This document shows, in pieces, positions 23,939 through 35,500 of a stretch of DNA of 64,000 nucleotides. The stretch is from Triops longicaudatus. Taxonomy: Eukaryota; Arthropoda; Branchiopoda; Notostraca; Triopsidae. Location: contig JAGQDJ010000085.1 in the NCBI GenBank assembly GCA_022885665.1, positions 124,001-188,000 on the forward strand, written 5' to 3'. Within the stretch, counting starts at the first letter, position 1; every line of letters begins with the position of its first letter. The position numbers were made by a program, and so were the translations under genes. Below the pieces are notes generated by a model. That model was not told where the DNA came from. It was given only the letters and a program-made list of their open reading frames with translations, and made no database searches.

Positions 23939-25069
23939 TCAATAGTACAACGCCCATTCGTTTTCGGCTAGATAAGCGTCCAGCACTTCCTTCATTGCAA
24001 AGTTTGGAATTAGTTGATCTTGGGTTAATTTCTCACGGGTTATCGGATCAAAATGCCCCACACGCTGAAACGGACACAGCGCAAGATTATTTTAGAATTG
24101 CTACCATTGTAGAAAAGAAAGAAAAAAATACCTCCAAGTGCTCTTCGATGTCTTTTCTGTCGTAAGTGATTCCACTGGGTGTAATGACAGGTTCTTTAAG
24201 CAACTCAAAACTAATCTTCCCACACAAATGATCCGGAATATCTCTTTTCTGCCTCTTTTCGTCTACCTTGGCGAACAGAGAATTCAAATCAGCCATGTAA
24301 TTGTCCTAGAAATGTTAACAAGCCTTAAAAACACTTTCATAAAAGGACGTGTAGAGTTACGCTTTTCCGTTCAAGTTCGGCAATTTGGTCCTGAACTTCA
24401 CTGTAGTCCTTTCCTTCTCTTAAAGCTTCCACCTGACGATCACGGTCTTCTTGGATGAGGCGATTTAAATATACCTAACCAACTTTGTTTAACTAGGTTA
24501 ATTTAAGTACTGAAAATTTACTTGCAACTCAATTTCTTGGGCAATGCGCTTTTCTTCTTGCACACTGAAGCGCCGTTTTCGCGCCAAGCGTAATTGCGAC
24601 GTGATATCATCCCCGAAGTTCAGTTTCTGATCCCGGGCCAAATCATGCGCTATAAGAATAAATAACAAATAAGTTCTCAAAGCTAGGTTTAAGAGTTAAA
24701 AATACCTCTTTGCAAGTGTTTGATGGCTTCGTCATAGAATTCCAACTCCAGAAGTGCTTGACCCAGAAAAAAATGACCCTTTACGAGATTAGGATCCAGA
24801 TCTAAAGCTTGGCAACAATCTTTCCGAGCTTCGGACCAGTGTTTGACCTTCAGATGACACAAAGCTCGGTTGGTGTAGTACTGCGGCACTTTGTTGTTTT
24901 TGGCCTTAGAGGATTTACAAAACATTTGGCCAGGTTTAGAGCATCAATGTCAAGATAAGAAAAAGTTTACGATAGCTTTGGAGTACAGGCCTATCGCTTC
25001 TTCATAGCGACGATTCATGAACAAACGGTTCCCTTGGTCTTTTAGATCTTTGTCAGTTACACTTGTCAT
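23939..25069 (-). CDS. STUB1: CHIP, TPR and U-box E3 ubiquitin ligase / co-chaperone, 6 exons
   Basis: Minus-strand exons, 5' to 3': 25069-24971, 24904-24706, 24649-24522, 24474-24361, 24305-24132, 24064-23939. Introns are 47-67 nt, all GT-AG; the phases join to 279 codons plus TGA (human CHIP 303). Three TPR repeats fill about residues 4-115. They keep the carboxylate-clamp residues that grip the EEVD tail of Hsp70/Hsp90: K10 in DLKDQGNRLF, the Asn in YYTNRAL and the Lys in VKGHFFLGQ. A charged helical segment (about 116-200, LNFGDDITSQLRLARKRR) leads to the U-box (about 202-270: DIPDHLCGKISFEL, ITPSGITYDRKDIEEHL, HFDPIT, LTQDQLIPN). The U-box recruits E2 enzymes, so the protein ubiquitinates chaperone-bound clients in the cytosol. 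It ends ENEWALYY. Identity to vertebrate CHIP is high throughout; nothing essential is missing. Confidence 0.95.
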
Positions 25070-28000
25070 TTTTAGTTACGGTGCGCTAAATGTAAAGGTT
25101 ACGTGCTCTTCGCGAACCTTGTTTAGTTGCCAACGTAACGTTAAAAATGTCTTAGACGTGCGGGAAAGCTTATAAGAACCAAGAAATAAAGCACCACCTA
25201 CATGCACAGTAACAATAACAACAGAGAAATTCTTGTTGACGTAAACGCATTGTATCACGACGCTCTAACGGTAAGCTTTTAAGTATCAATATCCTTCTGG
25301 ATATGACGAACTGCGAGCTACGAATGACCCTACGGTTTCTTTAGCTGGGTATAGAAGGCCACGGAGGAGTAAACTTCTGGACAACTTCATGGGACCTCGG
25401 TCAACTATTGTAAGTATATGGCTGGAGTTTCTTAAAATGCGTTTTGACAGTAAGGTTTGGATTTATGAAAGAAGTTCTTTTAGTACCTTCGGCTTAAAAA
25501 AGTTTGTTAATAGATTTGCTACATTCCATTACACTTTATAAGTTTTTAAGTATGCTTAAATGCTAAATTGTGGTCCATCCACAACGCTAACCATTTCAAC
25601 AAGAGATTTAAAACCGGAAGCAACACTTAACTGTCGGAAAAGTTATTATAGAAATTTATTAGTTTTCGTTAAACAGTTTGTACAATTTCCCCATGTTATT
25701 TGAAGTAAGCGCTTTTGCTCCACTTTGCGTAAAAATGAAACACCTTTACTTTTATTTCCTGAATTTGTTGGATTTTGCACAAATAAATTTAAAAACTGTC
25801 TCCGCAAATACGATTTTTAGGGGGAAACATGTACCAGCAAGTTGGGAACCTTTGAAAATCGCAAAGTTATATTGATTCTTTGTGGTCGAATTTTGAAACA
25901 TTGAAATTAAGCTTGAGTTTCATGTCTGTATTTGATCTAAATAAACTTTGGAATTATAATGCCTTTGGACCTTGCATAGGAATAAATTACTCTTGCTGTA
26001 GTTTCCAGTTTCTGTTGTCAAAACTCATTCGCAGTTCAAATTGTCAACTCGTTAAAATCTCGCCACCTCGGGGGTCATGTTATAAGCCGGTGCCGCAGGC
26101 TTGCAGACGGATCGTTGTTGTGTGATCGCAAGCTGAGAAGCTGGACGAAATTTAGTATTTATTATCGTAGTGTTCACGTATACCTTTACACATTCAGCAT
26201 CCACAGTTTTAAAGTGCAAGCAACTTCTCGGTAAAACACTCAAATTGGGCAATTTTTGCCGGCAAATAAATTAGCTTTTGTTGAACTTCATTACATATGA
26301 CTTACTCCCTAGAAAGTACTGGAACATTGCCATCAAACCGTCTCATCAGCACCAGTTCTCCTTGACTTCTTTAACTCCCCGATCTATTGTTAAATTTGCG
26401 TTGACGCGATTCTTCGAAGGACATTGTGCAATGCGCCCAAGCATTTCCTAGCGCGAGATCCAATCCAGTATTATCCAGATTTATTTTCCTTTCGTTACAC
26501 CATTCATGTGGCAGTTAATGTAAGTATTAGTATTCTCTCTCATGACTTTTATCCTAACCTAACTTAAGCCACTGGCCTTTTTAATTCCTGGTCTCTGATA
26601 CCCTTATCTCGGTCATGAACTCCGCTATCGATTTCCTTACTCCCGAGCCGTCATTTTTCTCTCTTTTTATTTTAACAAAACTATGCAACGCACGTTACTA
26701 ACAAACAAAGAAAAAAGGAAAAGAATGCCTGTCTGATTTCATGAGCTTAAATTTTTCTCGCAACTGGGTATTTCCATCTGTCTTGTCGCGAGTCGATTTA
26801 ATTCCCATTGGGCCCGCAACGTTTCTACTTCTCGTCATCCCTCTCCTCTTCCGGAAATAAAATAAAACCTGCATTGCAGAGGTCATTGCATCGTCCTTTA
26901 GCTCTTCCGTTTGTGTAGTGGAGTTCCCATTGGCGTCTCGAGACGAGTCACACGACCTGCGAGACAAAATACAAGGTAGTCGAATTAGTTGCGTGCGGGC
27001 TTTACGTGCTTGTCTCCTCTCAACAACAGTAAAGAAGAAGAAAGAAAGAACTTTGTCTACTTGTGTTCTCCGATTCCCGTCGCGCATACACTTACATACA
27101 GTCTGTATAACCCACCAAAAGCATCGATTAACCCACTTTATATTTGGCCCTTATGTCTTCAGCACATTTCGTTTGCCTTGATCAGCAGAACTTGTGCCAA
27201 ATATTGCATTTCCATTCCTTCCCTCTTCAGTCTTCTTTACTTGTCCTCTGGGTTCTGTTTCTTTGTCCTTTCAGATTACCATTTTTTATTTTATTTTTCA
27301 CGTCAATTTTGTTTTATTAGTTATTTGATCCCGGTGAGATAAGGTATGGCTGAAAGTTCACTACCGAATTCCATTTGCGTTGTGTTAATTTTTTTTTCCG
27401 TTGAATTGCACCGTTAGGAAGATTGTGACGTCACAGTGTACCATCAGCTCCGTGATTTGCCAGACCTGATTACACAAGCTTTTGTTTTGTAACACTGGTA
27501 TTTTTTATTTTGTTGACGTACATAATCCAGTACGTGAAAATGACTCTCGATTATACTCACAATGTACTGAATTGGACTTTGTCCCTCTTGCCAATATCAA
27601 AAGCTTTAGATTCTTTGAAAAGTTATACTTTCTTATCTATTGTCATGTCTTTTTTTTAGGTCAATTTATACAAAGTTTTCACGTTCTGAGTGCGTTTTCG
27701 GTATTAGAAAAAAAGGGGGGCGGGCGGGAAGGTTTGGGATACGGGGGACTTTGATCAGTTTTGGTTGCCCTTGACAACTGGGATTATTTCAAGGGGATTG
27801 AGGGCTCTTTGCATAGGTTTTACGTTGGCTCGTTTGAATCAGGGAGCCTGAAGGACAGGTAATTTATCCTGTCATAGGAGATTTGAGGCTGCTGATTGGG
27901 AGTAAGCTGAGTGGGATCGATCTCTGTTGCGAAAGGTTTAGGAACCAAACACGTGTCTTTGTGGTTGCACTTGTGGTCGAGGAGGAGAACGAAAATAGTT

Positions 28001-28719
28001 AGCTCTCCGAGTTCTGTGTGACGATTCGTTGTTCTTGAAAATTTATTTCTTTTTTTTCGTGGGGTAAAAACATAATAGTTTTTGTTTGTTGCTTTGGCGC
28101 AATGATTGCTATCTTATGACTTACTTCTGCGTTGGGAAACGTCGGATTCTTTGGCAATTCTCCCTATCTTTGTTCCCTGGGCCCCTGGAAAAAAAAAGAG
28201 TGCAACGTGGCCACTTTCTTATTTTCACACATGGCACCCCGCCATACCCAGTTTTCGAATTGAAGGCCAAGTGCGAAACTTGTCAAGACGATTCCTGGCA
28301 TATTGTAGGTCACGAGACGAAGTGGTTTGCCCGCCGCTCTTAGGTACCAGTACTCACGAGACGTTTGCTGTGTGTAATTGGTTGCTTCGGACGCCGGTGT
28401 CGTAATCAAAACCCACTGGGCATTTAAAAGTGTTTAGTCGTACGGTACTTCCAAAAGAGTTCCGTATTACGGTGAAGATATTAGTTCGGAGAGACTGTTT
28501 TCAAGGATCACGGCGGTCCCGAGTTAAACAGAGGCAATGGGATGTGTGTAAATTGGATAATTCTTTGGAAACGAGAGTAACAGTGTGGTTAGTAAGTCCT
28601 TACCATCTGATGAAGTTGTGGTACAATTTTTAGTTTTTTTTATAAATTTTGGAAAATTTCACGTCTATCAACATTTCAGTGTTTTTAATTGACTTATTCT
28701 TTACATTTCTTCCATTTAG
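25070..28719. other. Intergenic between STUB1 and SLC16 (divergent)
   Basis: 3.6 kb between two divergent genes, so it carries both promoters. It contains the second copy of the dispersed repeat (25620-25735). A 129-codon minus-strand frame at 26698-27087 includes a polar stretch between a plausible acceptor and donor, but matches nothing I know. Confidence 0.45.
25620..25735 (+). repeat. Diverged dispersed repeat, copy 2
   Basis: Partner of 4850-4975. The exact 15-mer lies at 25630-25644, and TGTTATTTG and GCGTAAAAA-like blocks follow in the same order. Boundaries are uncertain. Confidence 0.4.
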
Positions 28720-29227
28720 TTTGTCTAAGCGACGCATGGCAGGCCGTTGGGCAGTCGAGCTGTTGTCCCCCGCGGTTATAAGTAGATTTGGTACACCGTC
28801 ATTTGCCCGTTTTCTCACTCGGAGATATTCTTTCATCACTCCGCGTTTAGATCCTCATCAAGTTACATTAATTTGCATACAAAAGCCCGTCGACTGCCTC
28901 AGTCGGAATAGTGAACCATTGTTTCACGAATTCAAGTCTTCGTTGTCGACCTCCGGTCCTACTTTCACCCACCTGAATGAACTTGACCAGTATTCAAGCG
29001 CCTTTCATCCTTGTGAATTAACTTCAAACCAACTTATTCTTCCCGGTCAATCGAATTAATTACTAATTGAGCCACAGTCTTGTCTCATATCACTGCCTCC
29101 TTTTTTACGGTGTGTTGGAGTTAAGTCCTAAGCCTATTTAAAACCGTCATTTCGGTTTGTTCAACTTATGCACAAAAATTGAGTCTCCAACCTTCAGGAA
29201 AGAAAAATCTCCGCAAATTGAATCAAA
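28720..29227 (+). promoter_or_regulatory. Long 5' leader of the SLC16 gene with a 107-codon upstream ORF
   Basis: A strong acceptor (TTACATTTCTTCCATTTAG, ending at 28719) precedes this stretch. It then runs without an obvious donor into the SLC16 ATG at 29228, so it probably is 5' UTR continuous with coding exon 1. It contains an upstream ORF, ATG 28736 to TAA 29059 (107 residues, starting MAGRWAVELL), which ends 168 bases before the main ATG. The peptide is Ser-rich and has no recognised domain. If translated, it would lower SLC16 expression. Confidence 0.4.
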
Positions 29228-32200
29228 ATGGATAGTTTACCCAAATCCGCCTCCACGCCTTTCCAACAACGCGCCTGCAATTCGGAGTCGGATATTCACC
29301 GCCGATGTCAGAGCCAAAGCAGCCTCGTAGAGTCCAGCAATCCTCCGCACCCTTTGGCCACGCCCCTTACCCCGCTCCACGCCTCCCAGAGCTACCGTGT
29401 GATCCAAAACCCGTTCGCTTCCTGTACAAACGCCGCAAGTACGAATGCAATACCGAGGAAATTCCTGCCAGCGCGTAACAAACAACTCCTAGCTCCGCCC
29501 AGCTCCCAACATGCCACGCCCTCGCGACAATCGGCCAACAGCTTAAAAATTGTACATTTCCAAGCGCCAGAAACGGAAACTTTGCTGTTGGAAAGCGACG
29601 GGGAGCATCTTGTGCAACATCGACGAACGCAGTCGGCGAGTTCCGGTACCAGCGTGAGTACTGGCACTTATCGTAGCGAAAACGAAAGCGATATGCCGAC
29701 GGGAGATAAAGATGATGAAGAAGAAGATGCCGAAGAGGAAATTGGGATGGTACCACCCGATGGTGGGTGGGGGTGGGTGGTGGTAGCGGCGAGTTTTTTG
29801 GTCAACTTAATCGCCGATGGTGCCACTTTCTCGTTTGGTGTGATTTATGTCGAATTTCTCAAGTACTTCAAAGAAAGCCGCAGCAAAACAGCCTGGATTG
29901 GAGGTCTTTTCATGGCCATGCCGCTGTTATCCGGTCCTTTGGCTTCCTCGCTCACTGACCGGTACGGATGTCGCTGTGTAACCATCGCAGGTTCTTTATT
30001 GGCCACATTAGGATTCGTAGCCAGTTCCTTCACAAGTAGAATCCCGTTTCTTTTCCTCTGCTTGAAATTAAATAAAAAAAAAGCTTTATTTATTTTTATT
30101 TGTTTATTTTTGGTCTACTTTGTTTCAGATTCTCTTGAGGTTTTGTTTTTCACATTTGGAATCGTTTCCGGATTTGGCCTGTCGTTATGCTACGTAGCAG
30201 CAATTGTGATTGTGGCGTATTATTTCGAAAAACGCCGGTCGCTAGCCACAGGGTTGGCCGTGTGTGGAAGCGGGATAGGCACGTTCATTTTCGCGCCCCT
30301 GACCCAGTACCTTATCGGTAAGTGGCCTATCAAACTTAATCCGCTGAGGCCCAATTTCTTTATCACATACATTTTTATCTTTTCTTATTGTTAACATCTT
30401 CTTGTTAATAAATGATCCGTTAGATGAATACGGCTGGCGAGGCACCACGTTGTTGATAGCGGGGTGTTTCCTTCAAATCACGGTGTGTGGCGCTTTGATG
30501 CGTGATCTCAAGATTGAGAACAAATCCAAGTCCGGCTCAGCGAGTTCGCGCGCTTCCAAAAATAATCGGAGCCGTCCGGAGTCCGAGTGCGCCCAGTGTG
30601 AAGCCAACTCGCTTTTGTTGGAAGGCAGCAAAAACGGCAGTATAAACCCCTTACAGCCAGCCCTGCCGGATAAAGAAGAATGGGAAAAGTTTTTGTCTTG
30701 TCCGCATACCGAAGAGGAGCTGGATCATTCCATGGACGATATTGCCACTCGACTATGCAACTCTTTGATCCATCTCCCCACTTTCGTCCGGAACGGAGAA
30801 AAAGTCCCGGATGAAGTCTGGTACACCCTATGGGCTAATCCACCGCTTTATGATATCATCATAAGAAATTACCCAGCCTTGTTGGCTTTGCAAGAAGGGC
30901 AAGGAGCAGCCGCAGAGGCTGGAATTGGTGAAGGAGGAAAGGCAATGTCCCATACCGACGTTCTCATTAATGTGCAACAACAGTCAACGCCGCACGCACA
31001 TGCCAGACATTTTTCTCAACGCCGGTTAACGACTGCGTACTTGAAAAACATGAAAGTCAATCGGTAATTTCGTTTTTACTTGTAACTTTCGTCCCTTATT
31101 TGCGCTAGTTCTATTACTACAATTTCATAATAGTAACCTCCAGGGATCAGAAAAACTGTTCGGTATATCAGAAGTTTTTTAAATCAGACACTTTTATGTT
31201 ACATTTACAGAATTCGAAACCTTAAAATCCGTTCACTGGAGTTGGCGTTTCGGTAGCAAACCAGTTTGTTGTAACGAGATTTTAATGTACTTTAATATTT
31301 AGTTCATTTTAGGTTTGTTGAATCAACAGCACTAATGAGAAGAAATTACATAGTTATTCATGCTGTTCGCAATTCTTATTTTCGTTGTGTTATTCACTAC
31401 TCTTTCGTTGAATTTTTTTCTATAATTGCATATATCTGTTGTGTTATTTATTTGTGGAGAAAATCCTTCAGAATGAATAGGGAATATTTTACGTATGTAA
31501 TAGCTTCACGAGTTAAACAATTTTTGGCTTAAAAGTATTGTTCCGTATTTTAAAAGCTTCTGAATTTACAGGCGCTGCTTGACGCATCGAGGTGCAATGT
31601 TAAACCTGCCTCGGTATCGTTTAAGGGTATCGTCCTGTCCGGACATCTACCGGAATTCAATGACGACCATCGCTCAGGAGAAAGAGGGTCTGTGCGGCGG
31701 GTACTGGGAGGATTTGGTGGACATTTTTCGGGAAATATTTGATTTTTCACACTTGGCTGATATTCGATTTGCCCTTTTTGCCATTTCCAACTTATTTCTC
31801 TATACGTGGTATGATGTTCCCTATATCTACTTGGCAGACCGTGCCATTGAGCGGGGATTTCCCGAGGAAGACGCTTCTTTCTTGTTGTCCGTGGTGGGAA
31901 TTCTAAACACGCTGGGAGTGGTGAGACAAAATAATTATAATAATAAAATTTACAGTGTTATATTAGTTTTCTGTTTGTTAGGTCGTGTTAGGCTTCGTGG
32001 GAGACCGTTCGTGGGCGAACGCGACAGCCATTTATGCCTTTTCGATGCTCATTTGTGGATTGTCGACGGCAGTCGTCCCCTTGTTGCAAAGTTACGCAGC
32101 TTTGGCAACCGCCTCAGGCATGTTTGGTCTTTCCATTGCTGCCAATTACAGTCTAGCTTCCATCATTTTGGTGGATTTGATTTCTTTGGAGCGTTTCACC

Positions 32201-32577
32201 AACGCTTACGGATTGCTTTTACTGTTCCAAGGCATTGCTAATCTTATTGGGCCTCCCCTGGCTGGTAAATCCCGAATTCTTGTCTTTGAAAAAGAAAGGA
32301 AACTATTTTATTGGCTTCTCTTATTCTAGGCTGGATTACTGATCTGACTGGCGAGTATGATCTCTCGTTTTACATCTCAGGGGCTTTTATCGTCTTCTCC
32401 GGGCTTATTTTAATGGTACTGCCCATTGGAAAACGTTTCAAGAAAATGATGAACAACTACAATGTACAAGAGAAAAAGGAATTCCGGGGATATCGGAAGC
32501 AATTGTGCGAGTTTTGCTGCCCCTCACAACGATTACGCGGCAAGCAAGTTCGCGTTGAGAAACCTGAAGTGGTCTAA
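29228..32577 (+). CDS. SLC16-family monocarboxylate transporter (MFS), 6 exons
   Basis: Exons 29228-30035, 30129-30317, 30424-31063, 31572-31920, 31982-32264 and 32330-32577 join in phase to 838 codons plus TAA. An in-frame TGA at 29219 fixes ATG 29228. Residues 1-170 are a Ser/Thr/Pro-rich cytosolic N-terminus ending in an acidic run. The SLC16 signature PDGGWGWVVV at 177-186 opens TM1. Other family marks are DRYGCR (after TM2), YYFEKRRSLATGLAVCGSG (TM4-5), EYGWRGTTLL (TM6) and a TM7-12 half starting near YTWYDVPYIYLADRA. The loop between TM6 and TM7 is very long (about 230 residues). SLC16 proteins carry lactate, pyruvate or other organic anions with protons across the plasma membrane. The TM core resembles arthropod MCT1-type proteins; the substrate cannot be read from sequence. 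The C-terminal tail is basic with a CCPSQRLRGK segment. Confidence 0.92.
31064..31571 (+). other. SLC16 intron 3 (508 nt) containing a mobile element
   Basis: The longest intron of this gene. About a third of it is the inverted-repeat element at 31114-31282, which accounts for part of its size relative to the 61-106 nt neighbours. Confidence 0.8.
31114..31282 (+). mobile_element. Short inverted-repeat element inside SLC16 intron 3
   Basis: Contains CCTCCAGGGATCAGAAAAACTGTTCGGTATATCAGAAG near the left end and GTTTGTTGTAACGAGA at the right end. It aligns with 45422-45609 throughout, including the AAATCCGTT block. The left end is more decayed than in the 45-kb copy. Confidence 0.6.
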
Positions 32578-35500
32578 ATTTTTGTTTCTTTTTTATTTAT
32601 GTTCAAATTTATTATATTCGTTTCCAAGTATTACCAGTTCAAAGTATTTAAGTGGGAAAGGAAAAGTATACCCAGTGTTACAGAAACGGTGCAAAGAATT
32701 AAGAGAAATTCGGGAGATTGTGAACAAAAATTTGTCCCGGTGATCAACTTTGGATAGCAAACATTACTTGATAGTCTTTATAAGCCAAACTAAAATTTTA
32801 CGTCTTGTCAGCGTTTCGATTTTTTGCCTCTATCTTGACACCGCGAAATGTAAACAAGTTTTGAACTCTTGTTCTTTCATTACAAATGCACTTGTTGCTG
32901 TTTTATGCATGGTTCCATCCATCCCGCTCCCTAAGGGTAGCAAATATCGGTCCTATAATACAACTTTTTGATTTTAATTTAACTGATTTTTAATAGGAAG
33001 TTTTCATAGGCAATTCGCCAATTTTTTTAATATTCTCCTATAGAGGATTTCTTAGTTTTCTTGTAATTTGAAATTTCGCCGATTAGTTTTCTCGTTTGTT
33101 CTTTTCTATGTCACATAGTTCCACAGTTTCTAGTTTAAGTAGATAGGAAGTCCAGATTTTCTCGGCTTGTCTAGTAGTTGATGAGTTTGGAATTCCGAAA
33201 TTGTTTTCTACCTTAGAAGGGGAGGAGCACTTATTTCTTTTTAGCCACACATTCATCTCAGCTTCAGAATGTGTTCAGTTTATTCCCCAGGGTTTGAAAA
33301 AACAGTTTACAACAAAAGCCTAAGTTTATTAGATTTGTTTCATCACCGTTCACGTCGTTCAATATCATCTTTGCTTTACGGCCAAGTTTTCACTTTTAGA
33401 AACGTTCGTTCGTTCATTCTAAAAAAAGATATCAGCAACGGCACGGGAACATTCATCTTACAAGCCGAAGACCCGAACTCCGACCGCCCGTCGTAACCCA
33501 ACAACCATAAATCCCGAGCTTCATATGTACAAGACGCTCCCACCTACATATCAAACAAGACAAAAAAGACGAGACAAAAACGTTTCCTAGGCATTGGCTA
33601 TCCTTGACAAACAATGTCATGCCGCTAATGAAGCGATGAGACTTGTATATGACAGGAATGCAAACACAGACCAGGCGCTCCATAATTTAAAACTAGACGT
33701 GCATTGTTTCGAACTCTATAAGACCTGCGTCCATTTTTAGCTGCAATGAAAGTAAAGCGTAACACGAGTATTGCTTGACTGGCAGAGGGGGAGCATTCGA
33801 AAATAAAAATTAAGCATAATAATAAAAAACGAACTAGAAACAACTTTAACATAGTTGAACGTCCAAAACATGCAGCTTATTGAGCGTTTTAAAATCCTCG
33901 CATCTGTTTCGCTCTTTTTCGCTGTCTTTTCTCTTTTTACTCCGTTTTTGATCCTTAGAGGTATTTATAACAAGAAAACGCAACGAAATTCATTGAAAGT
34001 AAGCATGGAGGTGTTTTACTTTTTTACATGAAATTATCGTAGGAGCAGCTTTCGACACGTTGTAACAGTCACGGTCCAATTACCACTACCGACGACAGCT
34101 AATGTACTCTAACCCAGGATTTATCCGCTTCGCAGCTGAGAAACTAGCATCAGAGAATATGTCAAATTAACCACGAGGAACGGCCGTTTAAAAATACCCG
34201 TTCGCTTTTTTATGTTTCAGAGAAAAAGAAATCCCGTCCGCTTTTCCCTTTGCTTAAAAAGACGGTTAACTATTGTCGCTACAAACCAAGCGACTCCGAG
34301 AGGACTGATTAAAGTTTAGGGCTATTTCCCCAGCCATAGAAAAGCAGGATGACTTTGCGTGCAGCTCTATATGTTCATTTTCTCATAATGAAGCAACAAA
34401 ACCCAAACAAAAGACGTTGTGTGCCGAACTTTCTCTCCGCGGGATCTCCAGTCGGTCTTGATGAAAATGAAATCGCCATTATGAACCAACAACCCCTTGT
34501 GAAAACCGCCAAAAGAAAGACATAAAAAATGCCCAGCGTCAGAACATTAGGACTCGCATCCTTACAAGGGAATGGTGCACGGATTCTCTTCGGGAGAGAA
34601 GACAGTGTAGAAAAAAATGAACGTTTTTTCGCATTCCAAAGTTAATCTCTCGTAGCCACAAACGAGTACCACGTACTGCACATTACAACAGTCGCCAATT
34701 CACCTGAAGCAAACCAACCTTGAAAGAGATAAGGGGGCTGGGACGATGTCTTGTTTCCTCTAAAACATGAAACCCAAAGGATGCCAACCAGCATACTTGT
34801 CCTAATCAGGCAGCTCAGCTATTTTAACTGCTCTAGTGCAAGAAACAGCTCATCTGTTGGAGAGAAACATGCAGTTCTCCACCCTCGGAAATTAGGACAG
34901 AGTAGAGAGGGGGGTTAACTTTTGCATGCTTTGCCCCTTTGCCCCTCTTTTGCCTTTTGACGTTTATGTCCCAGTACTACGAAGACATAGCAAGATGTTT
35001 AGTACTGGAAACTGACGAGCTGGAAAAGAAGGCGACCAGTTTCGCACAAGTTTATTCAGTCGTGAACGGATAATTGCAATGTGTCCGTGTAGAAAGATGT
35101 TAGCGTAATTTTCCTTTTATTTGCTTGTTTCTCTGCGCAGAAAGTATTAGTCTGCTTAGGGAGCAAAAAGAGGAAGTCGCTCTCCACATTCCTAAATACT
35201 TACGCAAAAAAAGTAACACATGCTTCTTGTCACGGGGTATCACTATTTCGTTTCTTATCATATGGAAATAAGCTTAGTGCCCTTTCTTATTTTGTCTACG
35301 TCGGTTACTAGTGTGGCACATTCCATTACACTTGGCAGTGGTTCGGTCTTCCGAACTAGTAGTTATGTATTACAAGCCGATAACCAAAAGCATCTTGAAA
35401 TTCGGCATGCTTTTGCATAAACATTGCTGTTATAAATATTGAAAAGAAGTAGCAATTACCGGGTCGTATTCATTCAGACTACTTACTTTGCAAAGTGTAG

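Noticed and set aside
26698..27087. 129-codon minus-strand frame with a possible 80-nt internal exon
   Set aside because: Splice-like sites flank a polar stretch, but no similarity or partner exon supports it.
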